Source: Pseudomonas sp. ADAK18 (lineage in GTDB: Bacteria > Pseudomonadota > Gammaproteobacteria > Pseudomonadales > Pseudomonadaceae). From it: 64,000 nt of DNA. Made by a program: the position numbers and the translations under genes. This document shows positions 45,103 to 55,894 of this stretch, in pieces. Where the stretch lies: assembly GCF_012935695.1 (NCBI RefSeq), contig NZ_CP052859.1, positions 5,311,001-5,375,000 on the forward strand, read 5' to 3'. The notes beneath the pieces were generated by a model. That model saw only the letters and a program-made list of their open reading frames with translations, had not been told where the DNA came from and did not search any database. How positions within the stretch are numbered: the stretch's first letter is position 1; the number at the start of each line of letters is the position of its first letter.

Positions 45103-45658
45103 CCAGCTCAAACCCTCCCAGCCCCTCGAGCAATGTTTCGTTGCGCACGGCAAGCGCCGCAGACGGCAGGTCGACATCAATATCGACCTGTGCCGTCAAC
45201 CGGCGGCCAGCCACCCTTGTTCCGGCGGCTCGTGCAACCAGCGTCTGGCCGGGCAAGAGACGTCCGCTTGCAGGCTCGCCCGGCAATTGCGCAACGACCC
45301 ACTCGACATCGCGCCCATCGACCTGCGCCTGCTTGAGACTCAAGATGAAACGCCCCTGGCGCCCGAACTGGAACCCGTGCCCATCCGCCGGCATACCGTT
45401 AAAACGCAACGCCATTACCGAAGGATCAGTACAAACAACATTCAAGTGCAGGGTCCGCTTGCCTAAAGACTGCCGACCAGACGCCCCCTCCATCCGCTCA
45501 GTACGATGGATAACGCCATAATCAACTCGAGGCTGGCTCAAGGACAACCGACAGGTATCGGCCTGCGCTTCACTCGCCATCAAGACGGCAACGCATAGCA
45601 GCACTGGCCCCCACCGCTGACTTCCGGCTTCAAGGCTATTTACAGGCTCACGGCGCAT
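45074..45658 (-). CDS. Fimbrial subunit-like protein, last gene of the usher operon
   Basis: This protein of about 194 residues has an N-terminal export signal (GPVLLCVAVLMASEAQA after a long polar start) and then DTCRLSLSQPRVDYGVIHR. Two cysteines, in DTCRL and NVVCTDPS, are spaced like the pilin disulfide. The strand pattern resembles chaperone-assembled subunits, and its place after the usher suggests a minor or tip subunit. I see no lectin domain. Two starts are possible; the ATG at 45656-45658 overlaps the usher by 11 bp. The 3' end overlaps the ABC ATPase gene by 29 bp. Confidence 0.72.
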   Translation of the reverse strand: MRREPVNSLEAGSQRWGPVLLCVAVLMASEAQADTCRLSLSQPRVDYGVIHRTERMEGASGRQSLGKRTLHLNVVCTDPSVMALRFNGMPADGHGFQFGRQGRFILSLKQAQVDGRDVEWVVAQLPGEPASGRLLPGQTLVARAAGTRVAGRRLTAQVDIDVDLPSAALAVRNETLLEGLGGFELVSLAVPPSR

Positions 45659-48173
45659 GGCAGATCGCCGGAGCGGTTTCGTAGAGTTTGTCATGGTTGG
45701 GCTCTTGCTCAAGGTTCAGTTGCAGCAGGCAGGTGGTTGAGTCCGGTAGTGAAACCTTTAGGGTTTTCAGCTCACTCACATTACTGAGGAAGACCATCCC
45801 CTCGCCTGCGACGCTGGTCAGGAAGGTGTTGTCCTTGTCGAACACCGAGGCTCCCTGAGGCAGTGGCAGGCCTTGTTCGTCACGCACCTCAAGCAACAGG
45901 CGGCGAACTTTCACCACCTCAAAATCCACGTTATTGAAAGAGCCCCGCCCGGCGGCGAGCACTTTGGCGCCGTTCTTCAGGTCGATGCGCTTGGGTAGGG
46001 ATTGGGTCTGCACTTCCACACGGCTACTGCTATAAGCCGGTAGCCCGGCAATCACCGCTTGGCCACTGTAATCCGTCCATACTGGGCCCAGCGGGGTCGC
46101 GACCTTGGCGGACCCGATATCGCCCACCGAGACGATGCCAAACGTGTCCTGAACAGCATAAGGTGAAAATGTCAGCCCACGCGCATGGGCCACAACGCCA
46201 CCTTGAAGCTGACCTGTGTAACTGGTGCTCAATGGGTCACGGCTCACACCCAACCCGACACGCGTATAACGCGGCATCACGTCCACATGGCCCCGCATGG
46301 CTTGCTCACGATCGTTCAGGTCGCGCTCGATGCCCACCTCGTAGTTCACATATTCATTGACCCGTTCACTGAGCGATGTACCGGCGTCGAGCCTGTCGCC
46401 CCGACGACTGGCATAGGAAACAAGACGACGGTCTTCGCCCAAGGGAATGCTGACCTGCAGTCGAATGGAAACGCCCTCGTCCAACAGCTCATCGCGCGCC
46501 CTGCCAGCAGGTTTGTCGTGACTGCGGCGCCGTGAACCGCCCACTTGCGAATCTGCGATCAATGCCACGTCAGCGTGTCTGAATCCCTTGTTCCAGGAAG
46601 CAAATACGTGTTCTACGGAGCGTCCGTCAAATTGCGAACTGCGTGTGTAATTGAGAGAGAAGCCCCCCAGGAGGGGGTCGGCCCAGCTCAAGCCCGTCGT
46701 GTATTGATTCCTGAAACGTCCATCAAAAGCGTCCCCCCTCGACGACTGACCGGCTTCAAGTACCTCGCGATAACCACGGGTCTGGGAGGTTGCACTCAGG
46801 CTCATGTCAATATCGGCAAACAGCGGGCTGCTCAGGGAAAGCGTACTGCGTGCCCCGGACACCGAATCCCGACCATCGCGGGACAGGTTATGACGCACCC
46901 CGACGGCCACTCGCTGGAAAAAAATGCTGTTCAGGGTACCGCCCGCCGCCTGATACTCATCGGTACTCAACAGGCCGAACCCCAGGGACGACGCCTGCCC
47001 CAGCCCCCAAGTCCCACTGGCCATGGCCACCACCGGTTGCTCGTGTCCGTCGACCGATGACTCGCGCACCTTGCCCAGCGACATGTAATAACCAGGCGTT
47101 ACCGGAGCCGCCCCGCGAAAGGAGGCGGCTGGCACAACAAAACTGCGCCTTGCACCACGAACGTCAATAACGCTCACTTCAAGGTCGCTCGTGCCATTGA
47201 GCAACGGCAACCCTGTCAGCTTGAACGGACCTTCCGGCACCAAGGTGCTGTAGATCAATGCCCCAGCCTGACGCACCTCAATACGTGATTGGCTTTGGGC
47301 CAGCCCCTCGACTACCACATCGTTGCTGCCCGCAGGCGTGCGTAACTGGCCGTCGGGGGAAAACTGGAATCCGGATAACTGCAACCCGCCGAACACCGGG
47401 TTATTGCTCGATATCTGGCCTACCTGAAAAGTCGACTGCAACGCGGCGATATCACGCTGGGCAAAGGCATGCACATGCTCGGTACTGGTCTTGCCATTGT
47501 CGGAAACATAGAATTGGCGACTGCGAACAATCCAGCTGCCAAGGTTGAAGCCCGCTTCGGTGTAAGCCGACATAAAGCGGCTGGAATCACCCCGTGACCG
47601 AGTATCAAAACCCAGCACGTCGTAATTGAACAGAGCCGCCGCCCCGTCCCGGGAAAAACTGCCGGCCTCCCATTCGGGCTCACGTAACGATTGGGTGGGC
47701 ACCACCAGCGTGACCTCATCGCTGCTCGGACGCAGCCTCACCATCGTCGCAGGGAACTCACCGAGGAAGTCATGACAGGCCTGGTCAGGTGTAATGCCCT
47801 CACGAATGATTCCAGACGGCTTCAACAGGCCGGCTTTGTCCAGCAATCCAGGGGTGAAACACAGCTGTCCCTGATAGTCGAAGCGGGCATCTACCAACCC
47901 CAGAGGATTCCCGTTGACCCGCAGCCCCACCACATGGACACCCTCGCGAAAACGCGCCGCACTGCGAAAGTATTCGGAAACCTGCGGGTCAATCCCATGA
48001 GAGGTTAAGGCAGCAAGGTCAAAGCCCTCTCCCAGCTCAATGGCAGAGACATAGCCCGGTAACCCCCACAGTGTCGCAAGCCCCATGAAAATCTTTGAGC
48101 AGCAAGGCCTGAAGACTGAAGTGCCAGCGTTCGGTACATAGTAGGTACGGTTCGCCTTCTTTGGTTTTTTCAT
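45648..48173 (-). CDS. Fimbrial outer-membrane usher protein
   Basis: This 841-residue usher secretes and assembles fimbrial subunits across the outer membrane. The N-terminal domain that takes chaperone-subunit complexes follows the signal region (about 45-160, with PLGLVDARFDYQGQLCFTPG). The barrel contains the plug region (about 215-330, GGLQLSGFQFSPDGQL). C-terminal domains close the protein (RRLLLEVRDEQGLPLPQGAS, and a disulfide from CLLQL and ICHAP). Length is normal for the family. The ATG at 48171-48173 is 7 bp after the chaperone stop codon; an upstream in-frame start is possible. Confidence 0.92.
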   Translation of the reverse strand: MKKPKKANRTYYVPNAGTSVFRPCCSKIFMGLATLWGLPGYVSAIELGEGFDLAALTSHGIDPQVSEYFRSAARFREGVHVVGLRVNGNPLGLVDARFDYQGQLCFTPGLLDKAGLLKPSGIIREGITPDQACHDFLGEFPATMVRLRPSSDEVTLVVPTQSLREPEWEAGSFSRDGAAALFNYDVLGFDTRSRGDSSRFMSAYTEAGFNLGSWIVRSRQFYVSDNGKTSTEHVHAFAQRDIAALQSTFQVGQISSNNPVFGGLQLSGFQFSPDGQLRTPAGSNDVVVEGLAQSQSRIEVRQAGALIYSTLVPEGPFKLTGLPLLNGTSDLEVSVIDVRGARRSFVVPAASFRGAAPVTPGYYMSLGKVRESSVDGHEQPVVAMASGTWGLGQASSLGFGLLSTDEYQAAGGTLNSIFFQRVAVGVRHNLSRDGRDSVSGARSTLSLSSPLFADIDMSLSATSQTRGYREVLEAGQSSRGDAFDGRFRNQYTTGLSWADPLLGGFSLNYTRSSQFDGRSVEHVFASWNKGFRHADVALIADSQVGGSRRRSHDKPAGRARDELLDEGVSIRLQVSIPLGEDRRLVSYASRRGDRLDAGTSLSERVNEYVNYEVGIERDLNDREQAMRGHVDVMPRYTRVGLGVSRDPLSTSYTGQLQGGVVAHARGLTFSPYAVQDTFGIVSVGDIGSAKVATPLGPVWTDYSGQAVIAGLPAYSSSRVEVQTQSLPKRIDLKNGAKVLAAGRGSFNNVDFEVVKVRRLLLEVRDEQGLPLPQGASVFDKDNTFLTSVAGEGMVFLSNVSELKTLKVSLPDSTTCLLQLNLEQEPNHDKLYETAPAICHAP

Positions 48174-48180
48174 AATCCGA

Positions 48181-48897
48181 TCAACGCGCATCGGCAATGA
48201 CGGGCGCGCGGTAGCTGTCTACCGAAAACCCATAGACCGTGGCCGGTTGAATCTCCACCGAGGCCAGATCTTTCAATGGCCCATCCACGGCTGCCGTCAG
48301 GACTTCGCCAGGCAAAATGTAAGTACGCGGCAATGTGGCCAGGTGTTTTTGCGGAAGCAGTTGCACCTCCAGCGCCAGACGCACGACGTAGGCGCTATCG
48401 TTGTGAACGGTCAAGCGCTCACCGTCCCGTTTCCACGTCAACAACTCCCAAGGCGTCTGGTGCCTCGGTAAACCTTGGGGATGCAGGATCAACGGCAAGT
48501 TCTGCCGAAGGGTAATGCCGATGGTCGCCCCGCCCGGAACACGCGCCTGGGGAATGCCTTCGAACGAAACGCGCTTCAACCGTTGGGTCTTGAGTGGCAC
48601 CTTCGAGGTGCTGATGAAACGGACAAGCTGTGTATCGCCACCCTCTACCCGAGTAATGGGTGGCGTAACGATCAATAAAGGCTCCAGATCCTCGGGTACA
48701 TTCTCGACCACCGAGTGAAGCAATGCCGGGCCTGCGTCTGTATTCTTGATCGTGATTGTCGCCTCTGCGTCCTCTTCATAAAGAACAACAACGGTTGTTT
48801 CAGGCTGCATACCATCTGCCATGGCCATAGCGGACAAATAAAAATACAAACCTGCACACCCCAACAGCGTCATACTTATTCTTGAACGACTACTCAC
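48181..48897 (-). CDS. Periplasmic fimbrial chaperone
   Basis: This protein of about 238 residues has a PapD-like two-domain immunoglobulin fold that donates a strand to pilus subunits. It shows TTVVVLYEEDAEATITIKN at the start of the mature domain, the PPITRVEGGDTQLVRFI motif near residue 90 that marks the family, and FEGIPQ in the subunit-binding region. I prefer the GTG at 48895-48897, preceded by GGGGAAAG, because it gives a signal peptide with a basic start (SSRSRISM). ATG 48871-48873 is the alternative. It lies between the subunit and usher genes. Confidence 0.88.
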   Translation of the reverse strand: MSSRSRISMTLLGCAGLYFYLSAMAMADGMQPETTVVVLYEEDAEATITIKNTDAGPALLHSVVENVPEDLEPLLIVTPPITRVEGGDTQLVRFISTSKVPLKTQRLKRVSFEGIPQARVPGGATIGITLRQNLPLILHPQGLPRHQTPWELLTWKRDGERLTVHNDSAYVVRLALEVQLLPQKHLATLPRTYILPGEVLTAAVDGPLKDLASVEIQPATVYGFSVDSYRAPVIADAR

Positions 48898-49020
48898 CAG
48901 GCTTTCCCCGCAACATTCAGAGTAAACAATTAGAAAAACAAATACGCGCACGAGGCCAGCCGATAAGAAACAGAAGTTTCCTGACGACTCCCGTATCAAT
49001 ATCGGCTGCTTTTTAGGTAG

Positions 49021-49668
49021 TTAGATGTAACTTAATACTAAAGTGGCGCGCCCATCCAAAGTAACATCCCGGGTGAGATCCAAATCTTGCGCCCTGTTGA
49101 TCACGGCTTTTACAGCAATAACACCCGTCAGTTGAGCGATCGAAGCGGGAGTAACGGTCACTCCGTTGCGCCATGAATACTGGCTAGGTGTTTGGGCGAC
49201 TTTGCCATCACTGTTCTGCCAGGCACCGTTGCTGACGCGCATGATCGGGTTCAGCACGACACCCGACGACCTCAGGTCCCTGAGGGTGACCGAGTAGCCG
49301 CCAGTACGGCGGGTACCCACAGCGCCCAGTCCGTAGTTCTGGGCCTCGGTAAAGCCGGTACCCAATATTCCGGGTACCTTGCTGCCAGCCTGCAGATCAG
49401 TCAGGGCCAGGCCGAACTTTGCGGGTGTCGCCCCACAGTTGACAACCAGCGAGGTCGTCCTCTCTTCACGGGGGTTGAAGGCCGTTTGGGACAGCTCCCC
49501 GGAACGGATCACGCCGTAGTCGATGATCCCGCCACCCGCCAGGCTCAGGTTACATGCCGCCGGCGTGATCGTACCCCTGACCACCAACTGCGCAACGGTC
49601 GTTGCTTGAGCACTGAGACTTGCTGCCAGGCAAATAACACCCATAGTCAAACCAAATATTTTTTTCAT
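49021..49668 (-). CDS. DUF1120 fimbrial-type major subunit
   Basis: This 215-residue exported protein has a signal peptide (MKKIFGLTMGVICLAASLSAQA) and the DUF1120 pattern QLVVRGTITPAACNLSLAGG followed by IIDYGVIRSGELSQ. Two cysteines (PAACNL and VVNCGAT) would form the subunit disulfide. The last strand ends DGRATLVLSYI. It is the first gene of the chaperone-usher operon and is probably the main structural subunit. The ATG at 49666-49668 is preferred to a GTG two codons upstream. Confidence 0.85.
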   Translation of the reverse strand: MKKIFGLTMGVICLAASLSAQATTVAQLVVRGTITPAACNLSLAGGGIIDYGVIRSGELSQTAFNPREERTTSLVVNCGATPAKFGLALTDLQAGSKVPGILGTGFTEAQNYGLGAVGTRRTGGYSVTLRDLRSSGVVLNPIMRVSNGAWQNSDGKVAQTPSQYSWRNGVTVTPASIAQLTGVIAVKAVINRAQDLDLTRDVTLDGRATLVLSYI

Positions 49669-50147
49669 GTTCACCTGTCATTAGAAGACTTCAGGCGTTT
49701 TTTATTATGAGCCTGGCCATTCCTCGCCCGACAGCTGATCATCCTTGAAATACAAAACCATAAATAAATAACACCACGGCATGATTGCCGGATGACAGTC
49801 TCGCCCTTCAGCACACTTAAAAAGAATAAGACAACACTTCGGTCACTGTGGGACCTGTAAACAACAACTGCCCATTTAACCAAAACAAGTAGTAGTACCC
49901 GACAATAAATCGGCTAAAACAATTGAACATTCAATGTAGGCAAAATCGTGAAGGATGATGAGCGCTAACGATTTTTGAATTCACTCGACGCTCTAAGACC
50001 TAATCGCCAGGCGCTTGAGGAGTTCCCCTACATTTCCCGCAGAACTTGTTCACAGACAACGCTAGAAAAATTCCCCAAGCACTACGCGTTGGCGTCAGCG
50101 GTTGATCGTGGCACGATGGCAAGGTTATCGACCGAGATCCCTTACCC
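49669..50147. promoter_or_regulatory. Control region between the fimbrial operon and ppx
   Basis: This 479-bp divergent gap has no credible gene. The half next to the fimbrial operon is clearly AT-rich compared with its surroundings, typical of DNA bound by H-NS-type (MvaT) silencers. TTGAA at 49923-49927 and TTCAA at 49930-49934 form a near-continuous palindrome. The ppx-proximal part is GC-richer. Promoters for both operons must lie here. Confidence 0.45.
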
Positions 50148-51650
50148 ATGCCGCAATCCCAAGCCAAGAATCTGTCCCTGATCGCCGCCATCGACCTGGG
50201 CTCCAACAGTTTTCACATGGTCGTGGCCAAGGCCCAGAACGGCGAGATCCGCATCCTTGAGCGGCTCGGCGAGAAAGTACAATTGGCTGCCGGGATCGAC
50301 GACGAGCGTCAGCTCAATGAAGAGTCCATGCAGCGCGGGCTCGATTGTCTCAAGCGCTTCGCCCAACTGATCAACGGCATGCCCCTGGGCGCTGTACGCA
50401 TTGTCGGCACTAACGCCCTGCGTGAAGCCCGCAACCGTGGCGAGTTCATCCGCCGCGCCGAGGAAATCCTCGGGCACCCGGTGGAAGTCATCTCCGGCCG
50501 TGAAGAAGCGCGCCTGATCTACCTCGGCGTGTCCCACACCCTGGCCGACACCCCAGGCAAGCGCCTGGTGGCAGACATCGGCGGCGGCAGTACCGAGTTC
50601 ATCATCGGCCAGCGTTTCGAGCCACTGCTGCGCGAAAGCCTGCAGATGGGTTGCGTCAGCTATACCCAGCGCTATTTCAAGGACGGCAAGATCACTCCGG
50701 CCCGTTACGCCCAGGCTTATACAGCTGCTCGGCTGGAGATCATGAGCATCGAGCACGCCCTGCACCGCCTGACCTGGGATGAAGCCATTGGCTCGTCCGG
50801 CACCATCCGCGCCATCGGCCTGGCCCTCAAGGCCGGCGGCCACGGTACCGGCGAGGTCAACGCCGAAGGGCTAGCCTGGCTCAAGCGCAAGCTGTTCAAG
50901 TTAGGGGACGCCGAGAAAATCGACTTCGACGGCATCAAGCCGGATCGCCGGGCAATCTTCCCCGCTGGCCTGGCGATTCTCGAAGCGATCTTCGACGCCC
51001 TCGAACTGCAACGCATGGACCACTGCGACGGCGCCCTGCGCGAAGGCGTGCTCTATGACCTGCTGGGCCGCCATCATCATGAAGACGTCCGTGAGCGCAC
51101 TCTCAGTTCGTTGATGGAGCGCTACCATGTCGACCTGGAGCAGGCGGCACGAGTTGAGCGCAAGGCGCTGCATGCCTTTGATCAAGTGGCTGAAGACTGG
51201 GACTTGGAAGACGGCGTCTGGCGCGAACTGCTGGGTTGGGCGGCCAAGGTCCATGAAGTGGGTCTGGACATCGCCCACTACCATTACCACAAGCATGGCG
51301 CCTACCTGATCGAACACTCGGACCTGGCCGGGTTTTCCCGGGAAGACCAGCAAATGCTCGCGCTACTGGTGCGCGGTCATCGGCGCAATATCCCCAAGGA
51401 TAAATTCGCCGAGTTCGGCGACGATGGCATCAAGCTGATCCGCCTGTGTGCGCTGCTGCGCTTCGCGATCCTGTTCCACCACATTCGCGGCACCCAGGAA
51501 ATGCCCCAGGTGACCCTTCGCGCCCATGGTCACAGCCTGGACGTGGTGTTCCCGAAGAACTGGCTGGATGAAAACCAACTGACCCAGGCGGACTTCGCCC
51601 AGGAAGCCGAGTGGCTGACGCGGGTTGGGTTCAGCCTGAACGTGCGCTGA
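50148..51650 (+). CDS. ppx: Exopolyphosphatase Ppx
   Basis: This 500-residue cytosolic enzyme releases phosphate from the ends of polyphosphate. The actin-like fold shows [18 protein letters not shown] near residue 10 (phosphate loop), [14 protein letters not shown] near 85, [12 protein letters not shown] near 120 and [11 protein letters not shown] near 143. A C-terminal HD-like helical domain (about 310-500) is present, typical of the long form. It is convergent with ppk and the two are separated by a REP doublet. Confidence 0.95.
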   Translation: MPQSQAKNLSLIAAIDLGSNSFHMVVAKAQNGEIRILERLGEKVQLAAGIDDERQLNEESMQRGLDCLKRFAQLINGMPLGAVRIVGTNALREARNRGEFIRRAEEILGHPVEVISGREEARLIYLGVSHTLADTPGKRLVADIGGGSTEFIIGQRFEPLLRESLQMGCVSYTQRYFKDGKITPARYAQAYTAARLEIMSIEHALHRLTWDEAIGSSGTIRAIGLALKAGGHGTGEVNAEGLAWLKRKLFKLGDAEKIDFDGIKPDRRAIFPAGLAILEAIFDALELQRMDHCDGALREGVLYDLLGRHHHEDVRERTLSSLMERYHVDLEQAARVERKALHAFDQVAEDWDLEDGVWRELLGWAAKVHEVGLDIAHYHYHKHGAYLIEHSDLAGFSREDQQMLALLVRGHRRNIPKDKFAEFGDDGIKLIRLCALLRFAILFHHIRGTQEMPQVTLRAHGHSLDVVFPKNWLDENQLTQADFAQEAEWLTRVGFSLNVR

Positions 51651-51676
51651 TAGCCCTAAAGGCCACCGACAAACAG

Positions 51677-51773
51677 ATGTGGGAGCCGGGCTTGCCCGCG
51701 ATAGCGGTGGATCAGCCAATTAATGTGTTGGCTGACACTCCGTAATCGCGGGCAAGCCCGGCTCCCACATTTT
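51677..51773. repeat. REP doublet (REPIN-like), GTGGGAGCCGGGC type
   Basis: The outer arms are ATGTGGGAGCCGGGCTTGCC and GGCAAGCCCGGCTCCCACAT around a central segment of about 40 bp that contains a smaller repeat (TCAGCCAA, TTGGCTGA). It lies between the convergent ppx and ppk stop codons and may serve as a shared terminator. Confidence 0.9.
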
Positions 51774-51790
51774 TAGGATCGTGCCAGTGC

Positions 51791-54013
51791 TTAGTTCACC
51801 GTCAGAATCGGGCTACCCAACCGCTCCAGCAACGTCGCCTGGGCGCTGCGCGGGTTCTGGTTGCCGGTCGGCGTGTTGCGCACGTAGCGGCCGTCCGACT
51901 GCAGGCTCCAGCTGTGGGTGTTATCCGTGAGATAACTCTCCAATTCCTTCTTGACCCGCATGATCAGCTTCTTGCCCTCCACCGGGAAGCAAGTCTCCAC
52001 ACGCTTGTCGAGGTTGCGCTCCATCCAGTCAGCACTGGAGAGGAACATCTGCTCTTCACCGCCATTGAGGAAGTAGAACACCCGTGTGTGTTCCAGGAAG
52101 CGGCCGATGATCGAACGCACATGGATGTTGTGCGAGACGCCGGCAATCCCCGGACGCAAGCAGCACATGCCACGCACCACCAGGTCGATACGCACCCCAG
52201 ACTGGCTGGCCTTGTACAGCGCGCGGATGATCTTCGGGTCGGTCAGCGAGTTGAACTTGGCGATGATGTGCGCTGGCTTGCCTTCGAGGGCGAACTGGGT
52301 TTCCCGGGCAATCATGTCGAGCATGCCCTTCTTCAGGGTGAACGGCGCATGCAGCAGCTTCTTCATGCGCAAGGTCTTGCCCATGCCGATCAACTGGCTG
52401 AACAGTTTGCCAACGTCTTCGCACAAAGCGTCGTCGGAGGTCAGCAAGCTGTAGTCGGTGTAAAGCTTGGCGTTGCCGGCGTGGTAGTTGCCGGTGCCCA
52501 AGTGGGCGTAACGCACGATCTCACCGGCTTCACGGCGCAGGATCAGCATCATCTTGGCGTGGGTCTTGAATCCAACCACACCGTAGATCACCACCGCACC
52601 AGCCGCTTGCAGGCGGCTGGCCAGTTGCAGGTTGGACTCTTCGTCGAAGCGCGCACGCAATTCGATGACGGCGGTCACTTCCTTGCCGTTACGCGCCGCG
52701 TCCACCAGTGCATCGACGATTTCCGAGTTGGCACCGCTGCGGTACAGGGTCTGGCGCACGGCCAGGACATGCGGGTCCTTGGCGGCCTGGCGCAGCAGGT
52801 CGACCACCGGGGTAAACGACTCAAACGGGTGCAGCAGCAAAATATCCTGCTTGCTGACCACGCTGAAGATGTTCTCGCTGTTTTGCAGCAGTTTCGGGAT
52901 CTGCGGGGTGAAAGGCGTGTATTGCAGCTCCGGATGACTGTCCAGGCCGGTGATGCTGAACAGACGCGTCAGGTTCACCGGACCGTTGACCTGATACAGC
53001 TCGGTCTCGCCCAGGTTGAACTGCTTGAGCAGGTAGTCCGACAGGTGTTTAGGGCAGGTATCTGCCACTTCCAGGCGCACTGCATCACCGTAACGCCGGG
53101 AGAACAGCTCGCCGCGCAGGGCACGGGCCAAGTCTTCGACGTCTTCGGAGTCCAGTGCCAGGTCGGCGTTACGGGTCAGACGGAACTGGTAGCAGCCCTT
53201 GACCTTCATGCCCTGGAACAGGTCATCGGCGTGGGCGTGGATCATCGACGAGAGGAATACATAGTTATCGCCAGCGCCCCCCACTTCTTCCGGTACCTTG
53301 ATGATCCGTGGCAGCAGACGCGGTGCCGGAATGATCGCCAAGCCCGAATCGCGACCGAAGGCGTCGATACCTTCCAGCTCGACGATGAAGTTCAAACTCT
53401 TGTTCACCAGCAACGGGAACGGGTGCGTCGGGTCCAGACCGATGGGGGTGATGATCGGAGCGATCTCATCGCGGAAAAAGCGGCGCACCCACGTCTTGAT
53501 CTTGGTGGTCCAGTGTCGGCGACGGATGAAACGAACCTGATGTTTTTCCAACTCCGGCAACAGAATGTCGTTGAGGATCGCGTATTGGCGATCGACATGC
53601 CCGTGCACCAGCTCGCTGATGCGCGCCAGGGCTTGATGCGGTTGCAAGCCATCGGCACCCGCCTGTTCACGGGCGAAGGTGATCTGTTTCTTGAGGCCGG
53701 CGACACGAATCTCGAAGAACTCGTCCAGGTTGCTGGAGAAGATCAGCAGGAACTTCAGCCGCTCCAGCAGCGGGTAGGACTCATCCAGCGCCTGTTCCAG
53801 CACGCGGATGTTGAATTGCAGTTGTGACAGCTCACGATGGATGTACAGACTGCTGTCATCCAGGTTCGGAATCGCGATCGCCGGTGTCACGGCGTGCACC
53901 TCCGCCACTACGGCAGGCGGTGCGGGCTCCAGCTCCGGTGGCGTCTCGGTGACTTGTTCGACCACCGGGTGAGCGTCTTTTACTGCAACTTCTGAGAGTC
54001 CTTCGGTATTCAT
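51791..54013 (-). CDS. ppk: Polyphosphate kinase 1
   Basis: This 740-residue enzyme makes polyphosphate from ATP at the inner membrane. Family features in order are the N domain [18 protein letters not shown] near residue 60, the kinase motif LFRxx-type region [21 protein letters not shown], and [20 protein letters not shown], which contains the histidine that is autophosphorylated. The first 45 or so residues are a variable Pro/Glu/Val-rich extension. It is downstream of hemB by 18 bp and probably co-transcribed with it. Confidence 0.96.
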   Translation of the reverse strand: MNTEGLSEVAVKDAHPVVEQVTETPPELEPAPPAVVAEVHAVTPAIAIPNLDDSSLYIHRELSQLQFNIRVLEQALDESYPLLERLKFLLIFSSNLDEFFEIRVAGLKKQITFAREQAGADGLQPHQALARISELVHGHVDRQYAILNDILLPELEKHQVRFIRRRHWTTKIKTWVRRFFRDEIAPIITPIGLDPTHPFPLLVNKSLNFIVELEGIDAFGRDSGLAIIPAPRLLPRIIKVPEEVGGAGDNYVFLSSMIHAHADDLFQGMKVKGCYQFRLTRNADLALDSEDVEDLARALRGELFSRRYGDAVRLEVADTCPKHLSDYLLKQFNLGETELYQVNGPVNLTRLFSITGLDSHPELQYTPFTPQIPKLLQNSENIFSVVSKQDILLLHPFESFTPVVDLLRQAAKDPHVLAVRQTLYRSGANSEIVDALVDAARNGKEVTAVIELRARFDEESNLQLASRLQAAGAVVIYGVVGFKTHAKMMLILRREAGEIVRYAHLGTGNYHAGNAKLYTDYSLLTSDDALCEDVGKLFSQLIGMGKTLRMKKLLHAPFTLKKGMLDMIARETQFALEGKPAHIIAKFNSLTDPKIIRALYKASQSGVRIDLVVRGMCCLRPGIAGVSHNIHVRSIIGRFLEHTRVFYFLNGGEEQMFLSSADWMERNLDKRVETCFPVEGKKLIMRVKKELESYLTDNTHSWSLQSDGRYVRNTPTGNQNPRSAQATLLERLGSPILTVN

Positions 54014-54031
54014 CGAGTGTTCCTGTGAGGG

Positions 54032-55171
<1,140 letters not shown>

Positions 55172-55252
55172 TCACTTCGTGACACATCTCGATACTTTCA
55201 TGAATGTTCACGAAGGCGTAGGCTGCGCGTTCATTTCGCCAGCACCCAGACA

Positions 55253-55894
55253 ATGCTCCAACAATTTCTGCATGACTTTGGCTACTTTGCCCTCTTCCTA
55301 GGCACGTTCTTCGAAGGCGAAACCATTTTGGTCCTCGCAGGCTTCTTGGCGTTCCGCGGATACATGGATATCAACCTGGTGGTGGTCGTTGCCTTTTTCG
55401 GCAGCTACGCCGGCGACCAGTTGTGGTACTTCCTGGGGCGCAAGCATGGCCGCAAGCTGCTGGCCCGCAAACCGCGCTGGCAATTGATGGGCGATCGCGC
55501 CCTGGAACATATCCGCAAGCACCCGGATATCTGGGTGCTGAGCTTCCGTTTTGTCTACGGTTTGCGCACGGTGATGCCCGTAGCCATTGGTCTGTCAGGC
55601 TATCCGCCGGGACGCTATCTACTGCTCAATGGTATCGGTGCAGCTGTGTGGGCCGCAGCGTTGGGAGCGGCGGCCTACCATTTCGGCGCCGTACTCGAAG
55701 GCATGCTGGGTAGCGTCAAGAAGTACGAGCTATGGGTGCTCGGCGCCCTGCTGGTACTGGGCTTGGGCTTGTGGCTGCGGCGCCGCATCAAGAATGCCCG
55801 CTTGACGCGCCAGGCCTGTGCCGATGCAAAGGCTCGGCTGGCTGAACAACAGCTGGCCGAGCAAAAGAAAGAGCCTACGACGCCAGTCGAGTAA
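55253..55894 (+). CDS. DedA-family membrane protein
   Basis: This 213-residue inner-membrane protein carries the DedA/SNARE-associated domain: FLGTFFEGETILVLAGFLA near residue 15 with the conserved glutamates, GSYAGDQLWYFLGRKHG near 50 and FRFVYGLRTVMPVAIGLSG near 97 with the conserved arginine. DedA proteins act as lipid carriers or flippases and support membrane-potential and drug tolerance. A charged tail (about 170-213, alanine, lysine and glutamine rich) ends the protein. The ATG at 55253 is chosen because the conserved domain starts there. Confidence 0.9.
   Translation: MLQQFLHDFGYFALFLGTFFEGETILVLAGFLAFRGYMDINLVVVVAFFGSYAGDQLWYFLGRKHGRKLLARKPRWQLMGDRALEHIRKHPDIWVLSFRFVYGLRTVMPVAIGLSGYPPGRYLLLNGIGAAVWAAALGAAAYHFGAVLEGMLGSVKKYELWVLGALLVLGLGLWLRRRIKNARLTRQACADAKARLAEQQLAEQKKEPTTPVE

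Noticed and set aside
49669..50147. AT-rich gap considered as a replication origin or phage attachment site
   Set aside because: No DnaA-box cluster, tRNA end or flanking direct repeat was seen. It is better explained as a fimbrial promoter region.
51914..53827. Plus-strand open frame of 637 codons antisense to ppk
   Set aside because: The minus strand encodes a complete polyphosphate kinase with its phospho-histidine motif. The antisense product is a shadow.
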